Below, in pieces: positions 20,031-28,525 of a stretch of 64,000 bases of DNA. Below the pieces are notes generated by a model. That model was not told the DNA's origin. It worked only from the letters and a program-made list of their open reading frames with translations, and did not search any database. The stretch covers positions 310,001-374,000 of the forward strand of contig NZ_WOFH01000007.1 in the NCBI RefSeq assembly GCF_009733595.1, given 5' to 3'. This DNA comes from Actinomadura litoris. Its GTDB lineage: Bacteria > Actinomycetota > Actinomycetes > Streptosporangiales > Streptosporangiaceae. The number at the start of each line of letters is the position of its first letter. Within the stretch, counting starts at the first letter, position 1. A program made the translations under genes and the position numbers.

Positions 20031-20475
20031 GGAGTACCAGCTTACTGGCAGTCCCCTTGGCGTCGGTCGCTGGCGCTCCCTCCTTCGGCGGGAACTGCGG
20101 GCGATCGCTGGCATCGCTCCGAACTCGCCTGGCGGCTCGCTTCGCGATCAGATGCTTGCTTCGCTCGCATCTGCCTTCGGACGCGATCGCAACCTTCCCG
20201 CACGCTGACGGCCGAGGTTCAGACCGACACCCACCCGCCGGCGCGGGCTGGGGTGGCCGGTGCAGGTACGCCTACCGCAACCCTCGGGACGCGGCGACCT
20301 CGGCCGGCGGCTCAGCCGTCAACGAGCCCGGCCGGCGATCGCGTGCGAAGCCAGGTTCGAGCCTGCGAGAACCTGATCGCGCAGCGAGCCGCCAGGCGAG
20401 TTCGGAGCGATGCTAGCGATCGCGCAGTTCCCGTTGAAGGAAGGCGCTCTGCGCCTGACGCCGAGGGCACTTCAA
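20031..20475. repeat. Long imperfect inverted repeat between pyrG and the coiled-coil gene
   Basis: This gene-free stretch is built from two inverted arms. The best-matching part is 20067-20151 against 20373-20455 (for example GAACTCGCCTGGCGGCTCGC facing its complement, and GGGAACTGCG...CGATCGCT), and weaker similarity continues inward to about 20200 and 20325 (shared CGCGATCAG, ACGCGATCGC and GACGGC blocks). Each arm carries the 16-bp core CTCGCCTGGCGGCTCG (20124-20139; complement 20385-20400), which recurs at 22154-22169 and 49569-49584. The region must also hold the pyrG promoter. It looks like a REP/BIME-type or degenerate mobile structure. No credible gene is seen in it. Confidence 0.75.
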
Positions 20476-22146
20476 TCAGAACGGAGTAGGGGAACCGTTG
20501 GGCATGATGGTGCGGAGTTGGCGGGTCAGCTCGTCTATCAGGGATCGGGCCTGGTCGGCGGCGTTGCGGGCGGCGTCGCGCTCCTGGGACAGCTCGGCTA
20601 TCGAGGCGCGCTGCTCGGTGACGGCCTGGGCCAGTTGGTCGACCCACTGGTCGCGTTCGGCGAGCTTCTCGGCGATGGCGTCGCGTTCGGCGGCCATCTG
20701 GCGCATGCCGGCCACGGCCTTGTCGCGTTCGCGGCCGGCCTGGTCGGCGCGGCCGCGGGCGAGGGTCAGCTCGGACTCGGCGCGGGCCTGGGCCTGGACG
20801 GCGGCCTCGCGGGTGCGTTCGGCGGCCTCGCGGGCCTTGGCGCCGTTGTCGCGCTCGCGTTCGGCCTTCTTGGCGGCCTCCAGCGACTGCGCGGCGGTGT
20901 CGAGGGCCTGCTGGCGCTCGGCCTCGGCGGTCTCGGCGCGGACGGTGGCGTCCTGGGCGCGGCGCTCGGCGTCGGCGGCGCGGCGCTCGGCGTCCTGGGC
21001 GCGGCGCTCGTTCTCCTGGGCGCGGCGCTCGGAGGACTCGGCGCGGCGGCGGGTCTCGTCGGCCTCCTTGCCGGCGGCGACGACGGCGTGCTGGAGGTTC
21101 TGCGCGGTCATCTCGGCGTCGGTGACCTTGGCGCGCAGCGCGGCGAGTTCGGCGTGCGCGTTCTCCAGGGCGCGGGACAGCTCGGACGCCTGGTCGGCGA
21201 CGCGGTCGCGCTCGGCCTCGGCGGAGCGGCGGCCGCCGACGGCGTCCTCGACGGCGCGCAGGGCGTCGTCGCGGGCCTCGCTCATCGCGTCGCGCTGCTG
21301 GATCGCCTGCCGGACGGTCGCCTCGGCCTCGGCGACGCGGCGCTCGGCCTGCTCGACCTGCGCCTGGAGCTGCTCCATCTGGGCGCGGGCCTGCTCGGCC
21401 TGGCCGCGGGCCTGGTCGGCCTGCATGCGGGCCTGCTCGGCCTGGCCGCGGAGCTGGTCGGCCTGGGTGCGGCCCTGCTGGGCCTGGTTCCAGGCGGCGG
21501 CCGCGTCGCGTTGCGCGGCCTCCTTCTCGGTCTGCAGCGCGGCGATCTGGGTGACGGCCTCGTTCTGGACCTCGGCGGTGCGGCGCTCGGCGTCGGCGGC
21601 CTTGCGGTCGGCCTCGACGGCGCGGCGGTCGGCCTGCTCGGCCTGACCGCGCGCACGCTGCACCTCACCCCACGCGGCCGCGGCGTCCCGCTGCGCCGAC
21701 TCCTTCTCCGCCTGCACGGCGGCGAGCTGCGCGGCGGACTCGGTCTGCGTCTCGGCGACGCGGCGCTCGGCCTCCACGGCGCGGCGGTCGGCCTGCTCGG
21801 CCTGACCGCGCGCACGCTGCACCTCACCCCACGCGGCCGCGGCGTCCCGCTGCGCCGACTCCTTCTCCGCCTGCACGGCGGCGACCTGGGCGGCGGTCTC
21901 GGTCTGCGTCTCGCTGACCTTGCGCTCGCCCGCGGCGAGGGCGTCGCCGATGAGGTCGGCCATCTGGCGGAGCCGCTCGACGATGTCCCAGGGCTGGGCC
22001 TCGGGCTGCTCCACCTCCGGACGGGTGGCCTCGCCGGGCTTGGACATCTGTATCGGCTGCTGGGCGGGGTCGCGGCCCATCGCGGGCCAGGGGGAGCCCG
22101 CGTCCGGGATCCCGCGCGAACCACCCGATCCGTTCAGCTCACTCAC
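20476..22146 (-). CDS. Long coiled-coil protein with internal 53-residue duplication
   Basis: A 556-residue protein of unknown function, almost wholly alpha-helical coiled coil from about residue 50 to 540, dominated by Ala, Glu, Gln and Arg (AERRAQDAERRAADAERR-like heptads). No signal peptide or membrane segment is visible, so it is probably cytoplasmic, possibly a cytoskeletal or scaffold protein as in other actinomycete coiled-coil proteins such as FilP/Scy (no direct homology claimed). Residues about 90-195 contain a tandem repeat of 53 residues, nearly identical at DNA level. GTG 22146 is preceded by GAGGA; this Shine-Dalgarno overlaps a copy of the dispersed CCGAGCCGCCAGGCGAGG repeat. 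Confidence 0.8.
   Translation of the reverse strand: MSELNGSGGSRGIPDAGSPWPAMGRDPAQQPIQMSKPGEATRPEVEQPEAQPWDIVERLRQMADLIGDALAAGERKVSETQTETAAQVAAVQAEKESAQRDAAAAWGEVQRARGQAEQADRRAVEAERRVAETQTESAAQLAAVQAEKESAQRDAAAAWGEVQRARGQAEQADRRAVEADRKAADAERRTAEVQNEAVTQIAALQTEKEAAQRDAAAAWNQAQQGRTQADQLRGQAEQARMQADQARGQAEQARAQMEQLQAQVEQAERRVAEAEATVRQAIQQRDAMSEARDDALRAVEDAVGGRRSAEAERDRVADQASELSRALENAHAELAALRAKVTDAEMTAQNLQHAVVAAGKEADETRRRAESSERRAQENERRAQDAERRAADAERRAQDATVRAETAEAERQQALDTAAQSLEAAKKAERERDNGAKAREAAERTREAAVQAQARAESELTLARGRADQAGRERDKAVAGMRQMAAERDAIAEKLAERDQWVDQLAQAVTEQRASIAELSQERDAARNAADQARSLIDELTRQLRTIMPNGSPTPF
21621..21882. repeat. 159-bp tandem duplication inside the coiled-coil gene
   Basis: The run starting CGCGGCGGTCGGCCTGCTCG occurs at 21621 and again at 21780, a 159-bp (53-codon) period. 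About 100 bp after each start are essentially identical, including synonymous positions, so the duplication is recent or kept uniform by gene conversion. A weaker third unit lies on the C-terminal side (GEVQRARGQAEQADRR replaced by NQAQQGRTQADQLRGQ). Confidence 0.85.
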
Positions 22147-22457
22147 TTTGTTCCTCGCCTGGCGGCTCGGAGCCGCGTTCGCGGGGCTGCCATGGACATG
22201 GTGCTCGCTTCACTCCTCGCCCTACGGCTCGTCGCTTCGCTCACGAAAGGCACTCTAGTGCGCTCCCGCAGAGCGTTTGCCCAGTTTGGGGGTTTGGATT
22301 CTTGATGCTCGCGGGACGTTCGCGCACGCAGGACGCCTGATCACGGTTTTCGCGGTGCGCGTTCGGCCCGGTCCCACGGTGCCACGTGTCACACCCCCGC
22401 GACACGGGAACGCGACGAAGACGCGGTGAGGAAGCGCTGGTGGGACAATCGCGCACC
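22147..22457. other. Divergent intergenic region, coiled-coil gene / pip
   Basis: About 310 bases separate the divergent coiled-coil and pip starts. The part next to the coiled-coil gene carries the 18-bp dispersed repeat (22153-22170) and a CTCGCTTCxCTCxCTCGxC-rich stretch (22200-22245) similar in style to the inverted-repeat region. The pip side (22270-22440) is unremarkable; no clear -35/-10 pair or small gene is visible. Confidence 0.5.
22153..22170 (-). repeat. Dispersed 18-bp repeat CCGAGCCGCCAGGCGAGG overlapping a ribosome binding site
   Basis: On the minus strand this copy reads CCGAGCCGCCAGGCGAGG and runs directly into the GAGGA Shine-Dalgarno of the coiled-coil gene, 6 nt before its GTG. 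An identical 18-mer is at 49568-49585 (plus strand), and the central 16 bases recur in both arms of the 20067-20455 inverted repeat. The internal CGCCAGGCG is itself palindromic. Confidence 0.85.
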
Positions 22458-23426
22458 ATGGAACTTCGCACCTTGTATCCGCCGATCGAGCCGTATGACT
22501 CCGGGCTGCTCGACGTCGGCGACGGCGACAGCGTCTACTGGGAGGTCTGCGGGAACCCCGAGGGGAAGCCGGCGGTGATGGTGCACGGCGGCCCGGGGGG
22601 CGGGTGCAGCGCGGCGCACCGCCGCCAGTTCGACCCGGACTCGTACCGGATCGTGCTGTTCGACCAGCGCAACTGCGGGCGGAGCCTGCCGCACGCCAAG
22701 GACCCGGGCGTGTCGCTGGAGGCGAACACCACCTGGAACCTCGTCGCCGACATGGAGCGGCTGCGCGAGCACCTGGGCATCGAGCGGTGGCTGGTGTTCG
22801 GCGGGAGCTGGGGCAGCGCGCTGTCGCTGGCGTATGCGCAGACGCATCCGGAGCGGGTGAGCGAGCTGGTGCTGCGCGGCATCTTCACGCTGCGGCCGTT
22901 CGAGCTGTACTGGTTCTACCAGGAGGGCGCGTCGCTGCTGTTCCCCGACCTGTGGGAGAGCTACGTCGAGCCGATCCCCGAGGACGAGCGGGAGGACCTC
23001 ATCGCGGCCTTCCACGAGCGGCTGAACTCCCCGGACCGCGACGTCCGGGTGGCGGCGGCGAAGGCGTGGTCGACGTGGGAGGGGTCGACGGTGACGCTGC
23101 GGCCCGACCCCGAGCTGGCGGCGGGCTTCGCCGAGCCCGACTACGCGGTCGCGTTCGCGCGGATCGAGAACCACTACTTCGTCAACGAGGGGTTCTTCGA
23201 GCCGGAGCAGCTCATCCGGGACGTGGACAGGATCCGCCACATCCCGGCCGTGATCGTGCAGGGCCGCTACGACGTGTGCACGCCCGCGGCGACGGCGTGG
23301 GACCTGCACCGGGCGTGGCCGGAGGCGGAGTTCCACCTCGTGGACGACGCGGGCCACGCCTATAGCGAGCCGGGCATCCTGCACCGGCTCATCGAGGCGA
23401 CCGACCGTTTCGCGGACGCCCGCTGA
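22458..23426 (+). CDS. pip: Proline iminopeptidase
   Basis: Alpha/beta-hydrolase of peptidase family S33 that releases N-terminal proline from peptides. The 322 residues show the oxyanion segment HGGPGGGCS, the DQRNCGRS motif, the nucleophile elbow GGSWGSALSLAY, catalytic Asp in GRYDVCTP and His in DDAGHAYSEPG. ATG 22458 matches the family N-terminus (LYPPIEPYDSGLLDVGDG); the frame is open upstream without support. No signal peptide, so cytoplasmic. Confidence 0.95.
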   Translation: MELRTLYPPIEPYDSGLLDVGDGDSVYWEVCGNPEGKPAVMVHGGPGGGCSAAHRRQFDPDSYRIVLFDQRNCGRSLPHAKDPGVSLEANTTWNLVADMERLREHLGIERWLVFGGSWGSALSLAYAQTHPERVSELVLRGIFTLRPFELYWFYQEGASLLFPDLWESYVEPIPEDEREDLIAAFHERLNSPDRDVRVAAAKAWSTWEGSTVTLRPDPELAAGFAEPDYAVAFARIENHYFVNEGFFEPEQLIRDVDRIRHIPAVIVQGRYDVCTPAATAWDLHRAWPEAEFHLVDDAGHAYSEPGILHRLIEATDRFADAR

Positions 23427-24077
23427 ATGCTCGCCCGCAGGCGGCTGGAAGCAATCTGAAAATCTCCGGGAAGCCACCTGACCGGTTCCGGCAAGCCTCG
23501 ATTACGGGGCCGCCGCAACGCGCCGGGCGGTGGATCCGGAATGGAACGGGGCCGCGCGTTCCCGCGCGGCCCCGATGGCGCCGGGGGACGTCCGAAAAAC
23601 CGGCCGAAGCCTTACCCTCCGGCCACCAAACCCTTGCCTGGACAGATGGCACGTCTCGTCGCAAGGTGAGTGTGAGACATGCCGGGATGCCCGGGTTCAT
23701 ACCTTGATCCCCACCCGCCCCAGCGTGGCGGGGACCGGTCCGACCTCCGCAGACGCGTGACGACGCCCCCACACAGCGGCGCGTTGTCAGCGAATCTCAG
23801 TGATTCACCTCACACAACCGATACAGAATTCAGCTCCCCCCAACCCGAGTACTTACTAGAGTGACGGGCAGATGGGCCGCACGAGGGGTCGTCCGCCCAT
23901 TCGGCAGTCCCGCCTGGATAACAGGGGGAAATGCGCGCCGCGGCACGGCGTTAACATCGTCGAAATATGTCCGAAATTGGCAAGCGTACTGCCATACCCA
24001 TTGCGCGAGCGTCCTAAACATCTCGCAGATAACATTCCGGAGCGATCACGCGGGGCGATTCGCTAAGTTGCCTGGAC
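23427..24077. other. Long gene-free region upstream of the ectoine operon
   Basis: About 650 bases between pip and ectA. It holds two small hairpins, CCGGG-ATG-CCCGG (23682-23694) and CCCGCC-N7-GGCGGG (23714-23732), neither followed by a T run. From about 23790 to 24065 the sequence is markedly richer in A and T than its surroundings, as expected for a regulated promoter region (for example TAAGTT at 24065-24070 just ahead of the ectA start). I find no convincing small gene, riboswitch or operator palindrome. Confidence 0.5.
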
Positions 24078-24626
24078 ATGGCAGCGCAACCCCTGGAATC
24101 ACCGACCCGACGCCCCGAACGGACCGAGACGAACGCGGACGTGCAACTCCAGGAGCCGAGCCTCACCGACGGCCCCGGGCTGTGGCGGATCGCGAACGAG
24201 TCCCACGTCCTGGACGTCAACTCGCCCTACAGCTACACGCTGTGGTGCCGCGACTTCGCCGACACCTCCGTGGTGGCCCGTGACGGATCCGCGCTCTGCG
24301 GGTTCATCACCGGCTACGTGCGGCCGGCCCGTCCCGACACGTTCTTCGTCTGGCAGGTGGCCGTCGACGAGTCCTACCGCGGCCGGGGCCTCGCCCGCCG
24401 CATGCTGGACCAGCTCGCGGGCCGCCAGGTGGCCCGCGGCCAGCGGTACCTGGAGGCGACCGTGACGCCGGACAACGCCGCCTCCACCGCGATGTTCTCC
24501 TCGTTCGCCCGCGATCACGGCTGCGACCTGGACCGCAGCCCCCTGTTCGGGACCGAGCACTTTCCCGGCAGGGGGCACGAGCCCGAGGTCCTCTTCCGGA
24601 TCGGCCCGCTCCCCGGCGTGAACTAG
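24078..24626 (+). CDS. ectA: L-2,4-diaminobutyrate N-gamma-acetyltransferase
   Basis: GNAT-family enzyme that acetylates diaminobutyrate in the second step of ectoine synthesis. The 182-residue product has the EctA signature DVNSPYSYTLWCRDFADTSVVA and the acetyl-CoA loop VDESYRGRGLARRMLD, then VTPDNAASTAMFSSFA. ATG 24078 gives a 25-residue N-terminal extension before the domain, normal for actinobacterial EctA. Head of the ectABCD gene set, with a 277-nt gap before ectB. Confidence 0.96.
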   Translation: MAAQPLESPTRRPERTETNADVQLQEPSLTDGPGLWRIANESHVLDVNSPYSYTLWCRDFADTSVVARDGSALCGFITGYVRPARPDTFFVWQVAVDESYRGRGLARRMLDQLAGRQVARGQRYLEATVTPDNAASTAMFSSFARDHGCDLDRSPLFGTEHFPGRGHEPEVLFRIGPLPGVN

Positions 24627-24903
24627 GCGGATGTCCCGGCACCGGCCCATCGCCCGCGCGGCCACCGCCGCGGCGATCGCCGACGGCCCATCACCCGGAC
24701 GGATCGCCCGCACCGATCGGCCCGCCCGATCAGCCCGCATCCCCGACCCGACCGCCCCCGACTCCGCGCCCCCGACCGACGGCTTGCACCAGAACGACGG
24801 CTTGAACCGCCCGCGACACGATCGCCCACACGAGATGTCCGTCCACCCGCCCCGTTCGTCCGCACGCAACCCCGCTCCCATCCACACCTGCCGGAGGCAG
24901 ACC
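24627..24903 (+). other. Unusually long, C-rich ectA-ectB spacer
   Basis: The spacer is 277 nt, whereas ect genes usually follow closely. Between about 24700 and 24890 the plus strand is strongly C-rich and G-poor, and a 14-nt direct repeat, CGACGGCTTGCACC then CGACGGCTTGAACC, lies at about 24777-24808. The ectB frame is open upstream through this stretch, but it has no family similarity and the ribosome binding site GGAGG sits just before ATG 24904. The composition resembles Rho-utilisation sequence; that is inference. Confidence 0.4.
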
Positions 24904-26166
24904 ATGGACGTTTTCGCCCGCATGGAATCTGAGGTCCGCGGCTATTGCCGAGGATGGCCCACGGTGTTCACGACCGCCAAGGGCAGCCACATGACCGACG
25001 AGAACGGACGCACCTACCTCGACTTCTTCGCCGGCGCCGGCACGCTGAACTACGGGCACAACAACCCGCAACTGAAACGCCGGCTCATCGACTACCTCGC
25101 CGGCGACGCGGTGGTGCACGGGCTCGACATGTACACCACGGCAAAGCGAGACTTCCTGGAACGGTTCAACGAGTACGTGCTCGCGCCGCGCGGCCTGGAC
25201 TACAAGGTCCAGTTCCCCGGCCCGGCGGGCAACCACTCGGTGGAGGCCGCGCTGAAGCTGGCGCGCAAGTACACCGGCCGCGAGACCATCGTGAGCTTCA
25301 CCAACGCCTTCCACGGGATGACGCTCGGCGCGCTGGCCGTCACGGGCAACTCGATGAAGCGCACCGGCGCCGGGGTCCCGCTCGGCCACGGCGTGGCGAT
25401 GCCCTACGACAACTACCTCGACGGCCGCACGCCCGACTTCCTGCTGTTCGAGACGATGCTGGACGACAGCGGCAGCGGCCTGGACAAGCCCGCCGCCGTG
25501 ATCGTCGAGACGATCCAGGGCGAGGGCGGCATCAACGTCGCGACCGCCGAGTGGCTGCGCGGCCTCCAGGACCTGTGCCGCCGCCACGACATCCTGCTGA
25601 TCGTGGACGACGTGCAGATGGGCTGCGGGCGCACCGGGCCGTTCTTCAGCTTCGAGGAGGCCGGGATCACGCCCGACATCGTCTGCCTGTCCAAGTCGCT
25701 CAGCGGCTACGGGCTCCCGTTCGCGGTCACGCTGATGCGCCGCGACCTGGACGTGTGGGAGCCGGGCGAGCACAACGGCACCTTCCGCGGCTTCAACCCG
25801 GCGTTCGTGACCGCCGTCGCCGCGCTGGAGGAGTACTGGCTGGGCGCCGGGATGGAGAAGCAGACGCTCGCCAAGGGCCAGCAGGTCGAGACGGCGCTGA
25901 ACGCGATCGCGCTCCAGCACGCCGGGGCGATCGACTCCGTCCGCGGCCGGGGCCTCGCCTGGGGCCTGGTCATGTCGGACGCCGACCTCGCGCCCAAGGT
26001 GTGCGAGGAGGCGTTCAGCCGCGGGCTGCTGATGGAGACCTCCGGGCCGGAGAGCGAGGTGGTGAAGCTGCTGCCGCCGCTCACCACCAGCGAGGCCGAC
26101 CTCGGCCGCGGCCTGGAGATCGTCGCCGAGTCCGTCGAGGCCGTCCGCTCGGCCGTGGCGGTCTGA
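24904..26166 (+). CDS. ectB: Diaminobutyrate--2-oxoglutarate transaminase
   Basis: PLP-dependent class III aminotransferase that makes L-2,4-diaminobutyrate from aspartate semialdehyde, the first ectoine step. The 420-residue product opens with the EctB segment FARMESEVRGYCRGWPTVF, contains FFAGAGTLNYGHNNP, the cofactor Asp in LLIVDDVQMGCGRTG and the Schiff-base Lys in LSKSLSGYGLP. ATG 24904 has GGAGG about 8 nt upstream. Confidence 0.97.
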   Translation: MDVFARMESEVRGYCRGWPTVFTTAKGSHMTDENGRTYLDFFAGAGTLNYGHNNPQLKRRLIDYLAGDAVVHGLDMYTTAKRDFLERFNEYVLAPRGLDYKVQFPGPAGNHSVEAALKLARKYTGRETIVSFTNAFHGMTLGALAVTGNSMKRTGAGVPLGHGVAMPYDNYLDGRTPDFLLFETMLDDSGSGLDKPAAVIVETIQGEGGINVATAEWLRGLQDLCRRHDILLIVDDVQMGCGRTGPFFSFEEAGITPDIVCLSKSLSGYGLPFAVTLMRRDLDVWEPGEHNGTFRGFNPAFVTAVAALEEYWLGAGMEKQTLAKGQQVETALNAIALQHAGAIDSVRGRGLAWGLVMSDADLAPKVCEEAFSRGLLMETSGPESEVVKLLPPLTTSEADLGRGLEIVAESVEAVRSAVAV

Positions 26167-26232
26167 GCCGCGCCCGCACGGGCCCCGGCCCCATCGACAC
26201 ACCGTCACGGCTTCAGCGGAAAGAGGAGATTC

Positions 26233-26628
26233 ATGATCGTACGTTCCCTTGAGGAGATCATCGACACCGAGCGCGACGTGCGGGCCGAGACCTGGTGCAG
26301 CCGCCGCTTCGTCCTGGCCAAGGAGGGCGTGGGCTTCTCGCTGCACGAGACCATCCTGTACGCCGGCACCGAGACGCGGATGTGGTACGCGAACCACATC
26401 GAGGCCGTCTACTGCATCGGGGGTCAGGGGGAACTGGTCAACGAGGAGACCGGCGAGAAGCACCGCATCGAGCCCGGCGTGATGTACCTGCTGGACGGGC
26501 ACGAGCACCACACCCTGCGTGCCCACACCGACGTGCGGACCGTCTGCGTCTTCAACCCGCCCTGCACGGGCCGGGAGGTCCACGACGAGAACGGCATCTA
26601 CCCGCTGCTCAAGGAGGAGGACGCCTGA
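26233..26628 (+). CDS. ectC: L-ectoine synthase
   Basis: Cupin-fold dehydratase that cyclises N-gamma-acetyldiaminobutyrate to ectoine. The 131 residues match the usual length and show the EctC motifs MIVRSLEEI, HETILYAGTETRMWYANHIEAVYCIGG and the metal-ligand region with His in LLDGHEHHTLRA. Start ATG 26233 follows AGAGGAG. Its stop overlaps the ectD start by one base (TGATG), coupling ectoine and hydroxyectoine synthesis. Confidence 0.97.
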   Translation: MIVRSLEEIIDTERDVRAETWCSRRFVLAKEGVGFSLHETILYAGTETRMWYANHIEAVYCIGGQGELVNEETGEKHRIEPGVMYLLDGHEHHTLRAHTDVRTVCVFNPPCTGREVHDENGIYPLLKEEDA

Positions 26629-27533
26629 TGAGCATCATCGAGTCCCATCCCACGCTCGACGACTCCTACCCCACCCGCAAGGCCGCCGAGGCCGCCCTGC
26701 TGTACCGCCAGGATCCCGTCGTGTACGGGAAGCCGCAGGACGGTCCCATCGACTCCGCCACGCTCGACTCCTTCGACGCCAACGGCTACCTCAGCGTCGA
26801 GGAGCTGCTGACGCCCGCCGAGGTCGAGGACTACCGCGCCGAGCTGCGCCGGATGGCCGCCGACCCCGCGATCCTCGCCGACGAGCGCACCGTCACCGAG
26901 CGCGGCTCGGACGAGGTCCGCTCCATCTTCGAGGTCCACCGGATCAGCGAGGTGTTCGCGGCGCTCGTCCGCGACCCGCGCGTGGTCGGGCGGGCCCGGC
27001 AGATCCTCGGCTCCGACGTCTACGTGCACCAGAGCCGGGTCAATTACAAGCCAGGGTTCACTGGCAAGGACTTCTACTGGCACTCGGACTTCGAGACCTG
27101 GCACGCCGAGGACGGGATGCCGCGCATGCGCGCGGTGAGCATTTCCATCGCGCTCACCGAGAATTTCGTGCACAATGGCGGGCTAATGATCATGCCTGGT
27201 TCGCACAAGACCTTCGTGGCCTGCGTCGGGGAGACCCCGTCCGACCACTACAAGGAATCCCTGCGCGGCCAGGAGATCGGCACGCCCGACCCGGGCAGCC
27301 TGTCCATCCTCGCCGACAAGCACGGGATCGAGCTGTTCACGGGCCCGGCGGGCTCGGCGACCATGTTCGACTGCAACTGCATGCACGGCTCGAACGGGAA
27401 CATCACCCCGTTCCCGCGCTCCAACGTGTTCGTGGTGTTCAACAGCGTCGAGAACACGTGCGTCGAGCCGTTCGCCGCACCCGCGCCGCGTCCCTCGTTC
27501 ATCGGGGCCCGCGACTTCACGCCGGTCGTCTGA
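26628..27533 (+). CDS. ectD: Ectoine 5-hydroxylase
   Basis: Fe(II)/2-oxoglutarate dioxygenase that converts ectoine to 5-hydroxyectoine. The 301-residue protein has the EctD signature region around QSRVNYKPGFTGKDFYWHSDFE, whose HxD supplies two iron ligands, and the third His in DCNCMHGSNGN. The adjacent ehu genes suggest the solutes are also taken up. A strong hairpin follows 30 nt after the stop. Confidence 0.96.
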   Translation: MSIIESHPTLDDSYPTRKAAEAALLYRQDPVVYGKPQDGPIDSATLDSFDANGYLSVEELLTPAEVEDYRAELRRMAADPAILADERTVTERGSDEVRSIFEVHRISEVFAALVRDPRVVGRARQILGSDVYVHQSRVNYKPGFTGKDFYWHSDFETWHAEDGMPRMRAVSISIALTENFVHNGGLMIMPGSHKTFVACVGETPSDHYKESLRGQEIGTPDPGSLSILADKHGIELFTGPAGSATMFDCNCMHGSNGNITPFPRSNVFVVFNSVENTCVEPFAAPAPRPSFIGARDFTPVV

Positions 27534-27564
27534 CAACAATTCGATAACCCCGACCGATCATCCC

Positions 27565-27601
27565 CGCGCCCGCGGGGGGCATCCGGCCCCCCGCGGGCGC
27601 G
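27565..27601 (+). terminator. Perfect 16-bp hairpin between ectD and ehuB
   Basis: Two 16-nt arms, CGCGCCCGCGGGGGGC and its exact complement, are separated by the 5-nt loop ATCCG. No T run follows, which is common for actinobacterial hairpins. It may terminate or attenuate ectABCD transcription, or set an mRNA processing boundary between the synthesis and uptake modules. The ehuB start lies 27 nt downstream. Confidence 0.7.
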
Positions 27602-27627
27602 GCGGCACACCATCCAGGAGTTCAACG

Positions 27628-28521
27628 ATGACTTCTTCGAGACGCGACTTCCTGCGTTCCGCCGTCCTGCTGTCCGCGGCGGTGCCGCTGGCCGCCGCGG
27701 GCTGCTCGACGACGGACCCCAAGGAGGAGAAGTCGGGCGGCGGTTCGCTGCAGAAGGCCAAGGACGCCGGCAAGATCACGGTCGGTTTCGCCAACGAGGC
27801 GCCCTACGGCTACACCGACAAGTCCGGGAAGCTGACCGGGGAGGCGCCCGAACTCGCGCGGGTGGTCTTCAAGGAACTCGGGATCGACAAGGTGGCCGGC
27901 GTCCAGGTCGACTTCTCCGGCCTCATCGCCGGGCTCAACGCCAAACGGTTCGACCTCGTCGCGGCGGGAATGTTCATCACACCCGAGCGGTGCAATTCGG
28001 TGGCCTTCTCCGACCCGGAGTACGTCGCCAAGAGCGCGTTCATGGTCCGCAAGGGCAACCCCAAGGGCCTGCTCAAGCAGGACGACCCGGGGAAGAAGGG
28101 CGTGAAGGTGGGGGTGCTGGAAGGCGCCGTCGAACAGGGCTATGCCGAGAAGAGCGGCGTGAAGAAGGGGAACATCCAGGTGTTCGCCGACCAGGCCAGC
28201 GGTTTCGAGGGCCTGAAGGCCGGCCGCATCGACTGCATCTGGCTCACCCGCATCTCGCTCGCCGACCTGCTGACCAAGCACGAGGGCGAGCCGTATGAGG
28301 TGACCGCGCCCTTCACGCCGGTCATCGACGGCAAGGAGCAGTTCGGCGCGGGCGCGTTCGCGTTCCGCAAGGCCGACAGCGACCTCGTGACCGCCTTCAA
28401 CGGCAAGCTCGCCGAACTGAAGCAGGGCAACCGGCTGCTGCCGATCATCCAGCCGTTCGGGTTCACCCAGGCGGAGATCCCGACGGCCGCCGACACCGCC
28501 GCCAAGTTCTGCAAGGGATGA
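27628..28521 (+). CDS. ehuB: Ectoine/hydroxyectoine-binding lipoprotein EhuB
   Basis: Solute receptor of an amino-acid-type ABC importer, lipid-anchored outside the membrane. The 297-residue precursor starts with a twin-arginine-like SSRRDFLRSAVLL and lipobox AAAGC (Cys near 27). The mature domain is family-3 SBP, with VGFANEAPYGYTDKSGKLTGEAPELARVV and the EhuB-typical FSGLIAGLNAKRFDLVAAGMFITPERC. Placement directly after ectABCD supports ectoine as substrate. Tat export is inferred from the RR motif. Confidence 0.93.
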   Translation: MTSSRRDFLRSAVLLSAAVPLAAAGCSTTDPKEEKSGGGSLQKAKDAGKITVGFANEAPYGYTDKSGKLTGEAPELARVVFKELGIDKVAGVQVDFSGLIAGLNAKRFDLVAAGMFITPERCNSVAFSDPEYVAKSAFMVRKGNPKGLLKQDDPGKKGVKVGVLEGAVEQGYAEKSGVKKGNIQVFADQASGFEGLKAGRIDCIWLTRISLADLLTKHEGEPYEVTAPFTPVIDGKEQFGAGAFAFRKADSDLVTAFNGKLAELKQGNRLLPIIQPFGFTQAEIPTAADTAAKFCKG

Positions 28522-28525
28522 TCAG

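Noticed and set aside
20341..20400. tRNA T-arm-like GGTTCGAGCC
   Set aside because: No acceptor, D or anticodon arm can be folded around it; it is part of the imperfect inverted repeat.
23861..24283. 140-residue frame overlapping ectA upstream
   Set aside because: No ribosome site or recognisable domain, and it overlaps ectA in another frame.
24631..24903. N-terminal extension of EctB by 91 codons
   Set aside because: No family similarity in the extension, and a GGAGG site sits before ATG 24904, which matches the known EctB N-terminus.
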